This document shows positions 23,468 through 30,173 of a stretch of DNA of 30,173 nt, piece after piece. Every line of letters starts with the position of its first letter. Position 1 is the stretch's first letter. The notes below the pieces were generated by a model, which was given only the letters and a program-made list of their open reading frames with translations, was not told where the DNA came from and did no database searches. Location of the stretch: assembly GCA_900553635.1 (NCBI GenBank), contig USDU01000004.1:1-30173 (forward strand), given 5' to 3'. Source of the stretch: an uncultured Lachnospiraceae bacterium (GTDB taxonomy: Bacteria > Bacillota_A > Clostridia > Lachnospirales > Lachnospiraceae). Made by a program: the position numbers and the translations under genes.

Positions 23468-23502
23468 AAAACGGAGACAGCCTGTATCCGGCTGTCTCCG
23501 TT
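23465..23502 (-). terminator. strong intrinsic terminator between dnaB and the symporter gene
   Basis: AACGGAGACAGCC and GGCTGTCTCCGTT form a 13-bp perfect stem with a 7-base loop, followed by TTTTTTAT on the minus strand. It most simply ends the gdpP-rplI-dnaB transcript, 240 bases after dnaB. If a weak promoter candidate upstream (TTGAAC, 18 bases, TAAGAT, about 23569-23540) is real, it would instead attenuate the symporter gene. Confidence 0.85.
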
Positions 23503-23598
23503 GACATTCCACTGTTTTACTTCCTACGCGATTTTCTATATCTTATCATAGAGGACGCAGGGGGTTCAAGTTACTTTTTCTGTATCTTCCGTGAATTC

Positions 23599-23660
23599 AT
23601 CGTCCAATTTGAAAATATTTTTGTTATAAATTATATTTCAAAAATATTTTTGTTTTTCTG
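23599..23660. other. AT-rich island with direct repeats in the dnaB-symporter gap
   Basis: The 378-base gap between the symporter start and the dnaB stop has no gene. Within it AAAATATTTTTGTT occurs twice (23612-23625 and 23641-23654), each built on the palindrome AAAATATTTT, in a stretch far richer in A+T than the neighbouring genes. The rest of the gap holds the terminator and inverted repeat already listed. Confidence 0.55.
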
Positions 23661-23742
23661 TAAATATGCGTTCGCTCTGTACGGAATCGCAGTCTATTTT
23701 TCCTATATTTTAAGCCGGTACAGAATCTCCGGACTTACGCTC

Positions 23743-25086
23743 CTACATGGGCGGGCCCGGCTTGAAGTTCTTAAACGTAGTGTACTCGGGCATCCACAGC
23801 AGGTTAATGGTGCCGATGGGACCGTTTCTCTGCTTGGCCACGATGACCTCAGCCAGGTTCTTCATTTCCGTGTCCTTATTATAGTAGGAATCACGGTACA
23901 GGAACATAACCATATCGGCGTCCTGCTCGATGGCTCCCGACTCACGCAGGTCGGAAAGCATGGGCCGATGATCGGGACGCTGTTCCACGGCTCGGCTAAG
24001 CTGAGACAGAGCCACCACCGGCACGTTCAGCTCACGGGCCAGGCTCTTTAGTCCTCGGGAAATATCCGAAATCTCCTGCTGTCTGGAATCAGAGGAGCGT
24101 CCTCCGCCGGACATGAGCTGCAGGTAGTCGATCATGATAATTCCCAGCTTATTCTCCAGCTTGTACTTGCGGCACTTGCTACGAAGCTCTGCCAGGGTGA
24201 TACCAGGCGTGTCGTCGATAATCAGATTGGAACGGGCTACGCCCTCGGCGCCTTCTACCAGGCGTTCCCAGTCTGTATCGGACAGATTACCGTTTCGGAG
24301 CTTCTGGGCGTCTACACCGGACTCCATGGAAAGAAGTCGGTTTACCAGCTGCTCCTTGGACATCTCCAGGCTGAAGATAGCGACAGTCTCGCCGCTTCGG
24401 AAGGCCATATACTGGGCGATATTCAGAACAAACGCCGTCTTACCCATAGACGGACGGGCCGCGATCAGAATCAGGTCCGAGGGTTGGAAACCGGATGTCT
24501 GGTAGTCCAGATCCTTAAATCCGGTGGCGATACCGGTCACATTTCCCTTGGTGCGGGACGCGATCTCGATCTTCTCAATGGCATTCAGCACTACCTGCTT
24601 AATGGGCACGAAATCGCCCGCGTTCCGTCGCTGTACCAGGTCAAAGACCTTTTTCTCGGTCTGATCGAGCACATTTTCCAGAGGCTCGGTACCGGCGTAG
24701 CACAGGTTGTTGATCTCATCGTTCAGACGGATCAGTTTGCGCAGGGTGGATTTCTCTGCCACGATATTGGCGTAATATTTTACATTAGCCGAAGTGGGAA
24801 CCCGCTCCAGAATTTCCCGGACGAATTCCATGCTGCTGACCTCCTCCGGCACATCCCGGGCCCGCAGCTCGTTCTGCAGGGTCACCAGATCCACCGGCTC
24901 GTCCCGGCTGAACAGATCCACCATAGCGTCAAAGACTACGCCATACTGCCGCTGGTAGAAATCCTCGCCGGCCAGTATCTCTGACGCCACCAGCACGGCC
25001 TCCCGATCCATAAGCATGGAACCGATGACCGACTGCTCCGCCTCGATACTGTGGGGCATCACTCGTTTGATGATTGCTTCTTCCAT
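23743..25086 (-). CDS. dnaB: replicative DNA helicase DnaB
   Basis: A 447-aa ring helicase that unwinds DNA at the replication fork. The N-terminal primase-interacting domain (IEAEQSVIGSMLMDREAVL) is followed by a RecA-like motor with Walker A ARPSMGKTAF (about residues 207-216), SLEMSKEQL, Walker B IIMIDYLQLM, and the DLRESGAIEQDADMV arginine-finger region. The length is normal and no intein is present. The ATG lies one base after the rplI stop; its ribosome-binding site is weak (AGAGAAG), suggesting coupling to rplI. It ends the conserved gdpP-rplI-dnaB operon. The last residues KPGPPM are followed by TAG. Confidence 0.97.
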   Translation of the reverse strand: MEEAIIKRVMPHSIEAEQSVIGSMLMDREAVLVASEILAGEDFYQRQYGVVFDAMVDLFSRDEPVDLVTLQNELRARDVPEEVSSMEFVREILERVPTSANVKYYANIVAEKSTLRKLIRLNDEINNLCYAGTEPLENVLDQTEKKVFDLVQRRNAGDFVPIKQVVLNAIEKIEIASRTKGNVTGIATGFKDLDYQTSGFQPSDLILIAARPSMGKTAFVLNIAQYMAFRSGETVAIFSLEMSKEQLVNRLLSMESGVDAQKLRNGNLSDTDWERLVEGAEGVARSNLIIDDTPGITLAELRSKCRKYKLENKLGIIMIDYLQLMSGGGRSSDSRQQEISDISRGLKSLARELNVPVVALSQLSRAVEQRPDHRPMLSDLRESGAIEQDADMVMFLYRDSYYNKDTEMKNLAEVIVAKQRNGPIGTINLLWMPEYTTFKNFKPGPPM

Positions 25087-25087
25087 C

Positions 25088-25534
25088 TTATGCTTCTCTT
25101 ACATTCACTTTCAGTTCAGAGGTTACCTTCGGGTGCAGCTTAATCGGAACCATGGTAGTCCCCAGCACCTTGATCGGGCTCGGAAGAACCATTTTCTTCT
25201 TATCCAGTTCGATGCCAAGCTGCGCCTTTGCCGCTTCCGCGATCTCCTTGGAGGATACGGAACCGAAGATCTTGCCGCCCTCGCCGGTCTTAATCGTTAC
25301 GTTGACCTCCATCTCCTTCAGGCGCTCACCGAAAGCCTTAGCCTCCTCGTAAATCTCTTTCGCCACCTTCTCGTCATTGGCTTTCTTAAGCTTCAGGTCA
25401 TTTAAATTCTTCGGAGTCGCCTCCAGTCCCAGCTTCTTCGCCAGAATGAAGTTTCTTGCGTAGCCGTCGTTTACATCTACTAACTGTCCCTTCTTACCCA
25501 GGGACTTTACATCTTCAATCAAAATTACTTTCAT
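25088..25534 (-). CDS. rplI: 50S ribosomal protein bL9
   Basis: A 148-aa protein of the large subunit near the L1 stalk. The N-terminal rRNA-binding domain begins [19 protein letters not shown], with the family signature [19 protein letters not shown]; the long central helix and the C-terminal domain ([19 protein letters not shown]) are complete. The ATG at 25534 is used: AAGGAG lies 9 bases upstream, inside the last codons of gdpP, whose TAA ends one base before this ATG. An upstream TTG in the same frame is rejected. Confidence 0.97.
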   Translation of the reverse strand: MKVILIEDVKSLGKKGQLVDVNDGYARNFILAKKLGLEATPKNLNDLKLKKANDEKVAKEIYEEAKAFGERLKEMEVNVTIKTGEGGKIFGSVSSKEIAEAAKAQLGIELDKKKMVLPSPIKVLGTTMVPIKLHPKVTSELKVNVREA

Positions 25535-25535
25535 T

Positions 25536-27584
25536 TTAAAATTCTCCTTCCTCATGCAGCTTGTCAATGGTGTGCTTCACAATCTCCAGCGCTTCCTCCA
25601 CGCCACAGTCCAGCTGGGCACCGGCCATATTCAGGTGGCCGCCGCCGCCCATCCGCTCTGCCAGAAGCTGCACATTCACCTCGTCGATAGAACGGGCGCT
25701 CACATAAGTCTTATGCTGATAGTCCGTCAGTACAACGGACGCTTTGACGCCATTGATGTCCAGCAGCTCATTGGCTGCCTGGGCGCCCACGATGGTGGGA
25801 CTTTCCAGATTCTCATTGGGACAGATGGCGATAGCAAAGCCGTGGTACAGCTCCGCATGGCGCACCGCCTCGGCTCTGGCCTTGTATTCGGTCATGTCGT
25901 TCCGGAACATCTTGCGGACACGGGTCACATCCGCTCCGCACCGACGCAGAAACGCCGCAGCCTCGAAGGTCCGCACGCCTGTCTTGCTGGTGAAATTATT
26001 TGTGTCAATGATGATACCGCCGTAGAGACAGTCCGCCTCCACCGCCTTGATTTTCAATCCTTCGTCAAAATACTGCAGGATCTCCGCTACCATTTCACAA
26101 GCGGAAGACGCGTAGGGCTCGATATAGGAAAGCACCGCATTTTCAATCTGCTCGTTGGTCTGACGATGATGATCCAGCACTACGATGGTGGGCGTCCGGG
26201 TCAGAAGCTCCGGACACTCGGTATAGCTGGGCCGGTTCGTATCGACTACTACGAGAACCGTATTCCGGTCAATCATTTCGATGGCCTGCTCGCTGCTTAA
26301 GAACATATCCGGCTCGTAGACCGGGTTATCCTCGAAGCAGGATTTCATGGGACGGACGGAGGTGGTCACCTCATTCAGCACTACATAAGCCCGTTTTCCC
26401 AGCACCTTGGCCGCCCGGTAGATACCGATGGCCGCGCCGAAGGAATCTGCGTCGGTCTGGCGGTGTCCCATAACCATGACCTTATCGCGGCTCTCAATGA
26501 ACTCACGCAGCGCGTGGGCTTTCACACGGGCCTTCACACGGGTGGTCTTCTCCACCTGCTGGGTCTTGCCGCCAAAATAGGAGATCTTCTCGCCCTCCCG
26601 GATAACGACCTGATCGCCGCCGCGGGCCAGCGCCAAATCAATAGCAATCCGTGCAAACTCGTAATTCTCCGCAAAGGTCTTGCCGGCACAGCCGAAGCCC
26701 ATACTTAAGGTGACAGCCATTTCATTTCCGATATTGACCGTCTTCACATCCTGAAGAAGCTCAAACTTATTTTCCCGCATGACAGGCAGATCCTTCTCCT
26801 GAATGGCTACAAAGTACTTATCCTTCTCAATATTCTTTACGATACCGCCGAAGGATGAGATATACTTGTTGATCTTTCGATCTACCAGCGCCACCAGAAG
26901 AGACCGGCGGACTTCCTCTACAGTGTCCAGCGCCTCATCGTAATTGTCCAGGTAAATCAATCCGGCCACCAGCCGCTGCTCCTTGATCATACGGATGTAC
27001 TTGTTCATCTCGGTCTCATCAAAGAGATATACGGCGATCAGGAAGCTGTCGTCCTCCTCCACCTCCACAAAGGTATTGTCCTCCATGATGTGATCGAGAT
27101 ACACTCTGCGCACGTCCGCACGGTAATCCCGTTCCTCCGCAGAAAACCGCACGGTCCGGGTATCCTCGAAATCATCCTCCGGAAGCAAATCTACGGTAAA
27201 CTCCGGAAAGAAGTAGGTGATGGATTTCCGCAGATTCTTTTTTCCCTTCTCACTGGCCGCGAAAAACGCGCTGTTGGCCCACAGCACTTTTCCGTCCTCA
27301 TCCAACAATGCGTAGGGAATCGCCAGCTCCTTCAAGAGCTTTCTCTGTATCTGCCCGTACTGGGTCGCGAAGGACACCAGCTCCCCGTAGATCTGCGCCC
27401 GGTTCTGCACATACAGCACCGTCACAATCACGATATACACCAGCACAAATACGCTCATGGCCACACCGGCTTTCACCGATATGGGATACATACAGAGATT
27501 CATCACCAGAAGCAGAATGCTCATCAGAATCGGCCACTGCACGTACCGTTTCAGGCGGCCTTTTAAATGAACCTTTCTTTTCAT
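25536..27584 (-). CDS. gdpP: cyclic-di-AMP phosphodiesterase GdpP (YybT)
   Basis: A 682-aa membrane enzyme that hydrolyses c-di-AMP to pApA and so tunes osmolyte and wall homeostasis. Two membrane helices (about residues 15-59) are followed by a PAS-like domain (about 85-160), a degenerate GGDEF domain (about 195-335) without a GGDEF motif, then DHH and DHHA1 domains. Catalytic-site residues seen are His374, Asp378 and Asp380 (GHRQTDADS), Asp448 (VDTN), Asp471-His472-His473 (DHHRQT), Asp527 (IDTNN) and the GGGGH loop (646-650). All expected ligands are present, so it should be active. It is the first gene of gdpP-rplI-dnaB, with its own promoter. Confidence 0.96.
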   Translation of the reverse strand: MKRKVHLKGRLKRYVQWPILMSILLLVMNLCMYPISVKAGVAMSVFVLVYIVIVTVLYVQNRAQIYGELVSFATQYGQIQRKLLKELAIPYALLDEDGKVLWANSAFFAASEKGKKNLRKSITYFFPEFTVDLLPEDDFEDTRTVRFSAEERDYRADVRRVYLDHIMEDNTFVEVEEDDSFLIAVYLFDETEMNKYIRMIKEQRLVAGLIYLDNYDEALDTVEEVRRSLLVALVDRKINKYISSFGGIVKNIEKDKYFVAIQEKDLPVMRENKFELLQDVKTVNIGNEMAVTLSMGFGCAGKTFAENYEFARIAIDLALARGGDQVVIREGEKISYFGGKTQQVEKTTRVKARVKAHALREFIESRDKVMVMGHRQTDADSFGAAIGIYRAAKVLGKRAYVVLNEVTTSVRPMKSCFEDNPVYEPDMFLSSEQAIEMIDRNTVLVVVDTNRPSYTECPELLTRTPTIVVLDHHRQTNEQIENAVLSYIEPYASSACEMVAEILQYFDEGLKIKAVEADCLYGGIIIDTNNFTSKTGVRTFEAAAFLRRCGADVTRVRKMFRNDMTEYKARAEAVRHAELYHGFAIAICPNENLESPTIVGAQAANELLDINGVKASVVLTDYQHKTYVSARSIDEVNVQLLAERMGGGGHLNMAGAQLDCGVEEALEIVKHTIDKLHEEGEF

Positions 27585-27632
27585 CTCATTTTCCTCTATA
27601 CTTTTTTATTTTGTCTGCTTTCTAATGTTCCT

Positions 27633-27662
27633 ATTATAGCACATCCGGGCGGTACTTTACAA
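27633..27662 (-). promoter_or_regulatory. promoter of gdpP-rplI-dnaB
   Basis: TTGTAA (27662-27657), an 18-base spacer and TATAAT (27638-27633). The leader to the gdpP ATG is about 45 bases, with GAGGA 8 bases before the start. Confidence 0.65.
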
Positions 27663-27679
27663 GGATAGAGCGCAAATCA

Positions 27680-27717
27680 GAAACGCCGCCGAATCCTCCC
27701 GGATCCGGCGGCGTTTC
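27680..27717 (-). terminator. hairpin ending the araR-araA transcript
   Basis: GAAACGCCGCCG and CGGCGGCGTTTC make a 12-bp perfect, very GC-rich stem 34 bases after the araA stop. The T-run is poor (TTTCTGATTT), but stem strength and position fit a terminator. Confidence 0.7.
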
Positions 27718-27751
27718 CTGCAATATGGGTTCTAATCGTATTGCCTGTTAT

Positions 27752-29191
27752 TTATTTCATGAAAAATTTCTGAAGATCTGCTTCTGTGGTGTCTTCACCA
27801 ATGGTGACAAGCTCGGTGCCGGTCAGGCGGGCGAACATGGCAATGTCGTCTCTGGTCAGCGCGGTGGATACTACGGAGTGGTGAGCGCCGCCTGCGTAGC
27901 ACCATGCTGCGGTACCGATGGCGAAGTTCGGTTTATGACGGTACATAATTCTGGCTACCGGCAGCTTCGGCATGGGCTTCGGCTGTTTTACAAGCTCGAT
28001 GTCCGCGCAGATGATGCGGAAGCGGTCGCCCATGTCTACCATGGTTACCTGGATTCCGTCTCCGGTTACACCGTCAAAGATCAGTCTTGCGGGATCCTCT
28101 TTTCCGCCGATACCAAGCGGAAGCACGTCGATCTCCGGCTTTGTAGCAGCAAAGGCTACTGGAACCTCCAGCATATGGGAAGCCAGCTCCAGCTCCTGAC
28201 CCTCGGTCAGGTCATAGGTGTAGTCCTCGATGAAACCGGTTGCTCCCTCGCGTCCCTCTGCCATCTGCATCAGAACTGCGGACAGAGCTGCAATCTTATA
28301 ATCTCCCTCCGGTCCGAAGCCAACGCCCTTGCCCATCAGGTTCTGTGCCGCGATACCCGGAAGCTGCTTCAGGCCGTGCAGATCCTGGAAGGTGTCCGCA
28401 AATGCGCCGATGCCGTTCTCTTTCAGGAACTTTTCGAAGCCAACCTCGTATTTTGCCTGCTCGCGAACAGAATCAATGCGGTCTGTCTTCATGGTATACT
28501 TATCCGTATACTCCTTCATCTTCGCGTCGATTTCTTCTTCTGTTACCTCATTGATGATGTCTACCACATCGCCCAGCGCATAGTAGTTGCACTCCCAGCC
28601 ATATTTGATCTGGCTCTCTACACGATCGCCGTCGGTAACTGCCACATGTCTCATGTTATTTCCGAAGGAAGCTACCTTCAGGGACTTGGAGTAGTTGATA
28701 GCCTTTGCTACCTGCGCGAATCTCTTGATCTTCGCTACTACGTCGTCATGCTTATAGTATCCTGCAACCACCTCATGGGGAATACCCATTCTTGCTACGA
28801 TGAAGCCAAACTCACGGTCGCCGTGTGCTGCCTGGTTCAGGTTCATGAAGTCCATATCGATATCGTCATACGGAAGCTTCTCATTGGCCTGTGTGTGCAG
28901 GTGAAGCATGGGCTTTCTAAGCTCCTGCAGTCCCTTGATCCACATCTTGGCCGGGGAGAAGGTGTGCATCCAGGTAATGACGCCGATGCAGTCATCGTCA
29001 CAGGACGCTTTACGCATATCCTCGATACAAATCTCAGAGGTCTCTACGGTGGGAAGTACTTCCACTGCCGCGATTCCTTCCAGCTTCTCATTCAGGAACT
29101 CTGCCATCTCACGGGCGTCTTCCGCTACCTGCTTCAGGCACTCTTCACCATACAGATCCTGAGAACCTACTACAAAATACAGTTTTTTCAT
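27752..29191 (-). CDS. araA: L-arabinose isomerase
   Basis: A 479-aa cytoplasmic enzyme converting L-arabinose to L-ribulose, with Mn2+ as usual cofactor. The N terminus is MKKLYFVVGSQDLYGEECL, and family blocks such as TWMHTFSPAKMWI, HLHTQANEKLPYDDIDMDF and the C-terminal CYAGGAHHSVVSTAL are complete. I use the ATG at 29191 because AGGAGG lies 8 bases upstream; the open frame continues 16 codons further, across this site. It follows the araR-type gene by 66 bases. The kinase and epimerase genes (araB, araD) are not after it, as gdpP comes next. Confidence 0.97.
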   Translation of the reverse strand: MKKLYFVVGSQDLYGEECLKQVAEDAREMAEFLNEKLEGIAAVEVLPTVETSEICIEDMRKASCDDDCIGVITWMHTFSPAKMWIKGLQELRKPMLHLHTQANEKLPYDDIDMDFMNLNQAAHGDREFGFIVARMGIPHEVVAGYYKHDDVVAKIKRFAQVAKAINYSKSLKVASFGNNMRHVAVTDGDRVESQIKYGWECNYYALGDVVDIINEVTEEEIDAKMKEYTDKYTMKTDRIDSVREQAKYEVGFEKFLKENGIGAFADTFQDLHGLKQLPGIAAQNLMGKGVGFGPEGDYKIAALSAVLMQMAEGREGATGFIEDYTYDLTEGQELELASHMLEVPVAFAATKPEIDVLPLGIGGKEDPARLIFDGVTGDGIQVTMVDMGDRFRIICADIELVKQPKPMPKLPVARIMYRHKPNFAIGTAAWCYAGGAHHSVVSTALTRDDIAMFARLTGTELVTIGEDTTEADLQKFFMK

Positions 29192-29216
29192 TTTTGTTAC
29201 CTCCTGGAATAATTTT

Positions 29217-29230
29217 CCAAAACGTTTGCC
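29217..29230. promoter_or_regulatory. CG-centred palindrome upstream of araA, possible repressor site
   Basis: CCAAAACGTTTGCC is an imperfect palindrome centred on CG, the pattern favoured by catabolite repressor CcpA and LacI-type proteins. It sits 25-40 bases before the araA start. It misses the cre consensus at several outer positions, so the call is weak. Confidence 0.35.
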
Positions 29231-29257
29231 AACTTTCATCGTTCCGGCTGCCCGGCT

Positions 29258-30173
29258 TTACGCCTGGCTGCGTATATCCTTGACCGAATTTCCGTCGTTG
29301 AACGTGACCGGAAAACGGTGAGAATAATTTTTGTTCTGCCAGTCCGGATCTCCCATCATACGAAGCAGATTCCGGGCTGTAACACGTCCCAGATTATACT
29401 TGGGATGGATTGCTGACAGGATTTTCAGTTCCGCGTTCTGTTCCGGTCCCGCATCGTCAAACGACACCAGTGAGAGATCCTCCGGCACACGCAGTCCGCG
29501 TTCCTTTAAAAAATCCATATAGAAGCCGGCCACCTCATCGTTGTAGAGGATCATAGCCGTGCAGTCCTTGGTCCGGCGGTACATCCGCAGCAGACTTTTT
29601 CTGCTTAACTTCTCTTCCATATCCTTGGTGGAATACCACCGGATACAGTCATCATCAAAATTGATCCCGTAATCTGACAGACATTCGATAAAACCGCGAT
29701 AGCGCTCAATGCCCTGCATGTCATCATACTTAAAAATCCCTCCAATGCGGCGGTGTCCATTCTGGATCAGCATCCGGGTCAGTTCATAGCCTGCCCGGGC
29801 ATCCGACATCTCCACACTGTCAAACTGTTCATTCTGATAATGATTGTGAATGAACAGCGTTGGAATATTCCGTTTCCGGATTTCCTTATAAAGACGCAGA
29901 TTCGGATTGGGAAAGGTGGACCGGGTTCCCTCAATGATGAGCCCGGCCACATTCCGGTTTAAAAATCCCTTTAAGTATATTTCTTCATCGTTCAGCCGGT
30001 TTCTGGTTACGGCCACATCGATCTCAAAGCCTTTTTCCCGGAGCACCGATTCAATTCCCGCATAGACCTGCGGAAACAGATAGTCCGAAAAGTAGCTTAA
30101 GATCAGCCCAACATGGGGGCGTGCTCCGTCCGCGTCGCTATTTTCATACGATACATAGGTTCCGCTTCCCTTT
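29258..30173 (-). CDS. araR: AraR-type arabinose repressor (GntR DNA-binding plus LacI sensor domain), N terminus outside the window
   Basis: The frame stays open to the window edge, giving 305 codons of the C-terminal part. The first visible residues, KGSGTYVSYEN, are the wing of a GntR winged helix, directly followed by the LacI/ribose-binding-type sensor (RPHVGLILSYFSDYLFPQVY, later VSFDDAG near the hinge). GntR helix plus LacI-type sensor is the layout of Bacillus AraR, and araA lies directly downstream. It should repress arabinose genes until L-arabinose binds. The DNA-binding helices and the start codon are missing only because the window ends. Confidence 0.85.
   Translation of the reverse strand, partial: KGSGTYVSYENSDADGARPHVGLILSYFSDYLFPQVYAGIESVLREKGFEIDVAVTRNRLNDEEIYLKGFLNRNVAGLIIEGTRSTFPNPNLRLYKEIRKRNIPTLFIHNHYQNEQFDSVEMSDARAGYELTRMLIQNGHRRIGGIFKYDDMQGIERYRGFIECLSDYGINFDDDCIRWYSTKDMEEKLSRKSLLRMYRRTKDCTAMILYNDEVAGFYMDFLKERGLRVPEDLSLVSFDDAGPEQNAELKILSAIHPKYNLGRVTARNLLRMMGDPDWQNKNYSHRFPVTFNDGNSVKDIRSQA

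Noticed and set aside
23700..23742. Possible readthrough extension of DnaB past its TAG
   Set aside because: Only ten codons follow before TAA, and the protein is already full length.
23365..23742. Glycine riboswitch before the AGCS symporter
   Set aside because: AGCS genes sometimes carry one, but I found no paired aptamer cores in this AT-rich gap.
27725..29212. Open frame of 495 codons on the plus strand opposite araA
   Set aside because: It is fully antisense to araA, a highly conserved enzyme, has no ribosome-binding site and no plausible protein features; the frame stays open because of codon bias on the other strand.

Overview
The window looks like chromosomal DNA of a spore-forming Clostridia, most likely Lachnospiraceae. 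The evidence is a complete spoIIA operon, strong AGGAGG ribosome-binding sites, a T-box leader on valS, the Firmicutes gene order gdpP-rplI-dnaB, and roughly balanced base composition. The genus is not identifiable from the sequence alone. Every gene is on the minus strand except one small ferredoxin, so transcription runs from high to low coordinates. No rRNA, tRNA, CRISPR array, transposase or phage gene was seen.

Layout, low to high coordinates. 31-2725: a polar amino-acid ABC importer (binding lipoprotein, permease, ATPase) with its own promoter and a terminator-like hairpin in the leader. 2766-4243: spoIIAA-spoIIAB-sigF, the forespore sigma-F module. 4302-12727: an apparent five-gene operon, valS, LTA-synthase-like protein, folC, a 50-residue protein and a zinc-ribbon/TPR membrane protein. 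It starts at a consensus promoter and T-box riboswitch and ends at a strong terminator. 12738-14255: exported purple-acid-phosphatase-like protein. 14409-14819: unknown 136-aa protein. 14943-20234: an RND efflux cassette (adaptor, pump, TetR repressor) with a palindromic operator just downstream of its promoter; the adaptor gene is split by an in-frame TAG. 20406-21066: divergent DUF1858 protein and 2[4Fe-4S] ferredoxin. 21099-21692: MerR-type regulator. 21808-23364: AGCS amino-acid/sodium symporter. 23743-27662: gdpP-rplI-dnaB (c-di-AMP hydrolysis, ribosomal protein bL9, replicative helicase). 27752-30173: arabinose isomerase and its AraR-type regulator, which runs off the window end.

Most of the window is ordinary core genome. 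The points most worth a second look are (1) the in-frame amber codon at 19072-19074, followed directly by ATG, that divides the RND adaptor; (2) a roughly 95-bp palindromic element inserted in frame within valS; (3) a valine T-box apparently commanding an envelope and folate operon; (4) an LTA synthase with a TIG-like domain and an acidic tail; and (5) a terminator within about ten bases of the predicted start of the ABC-transporter transcript. No convincing wholly new multi-gene system was found.
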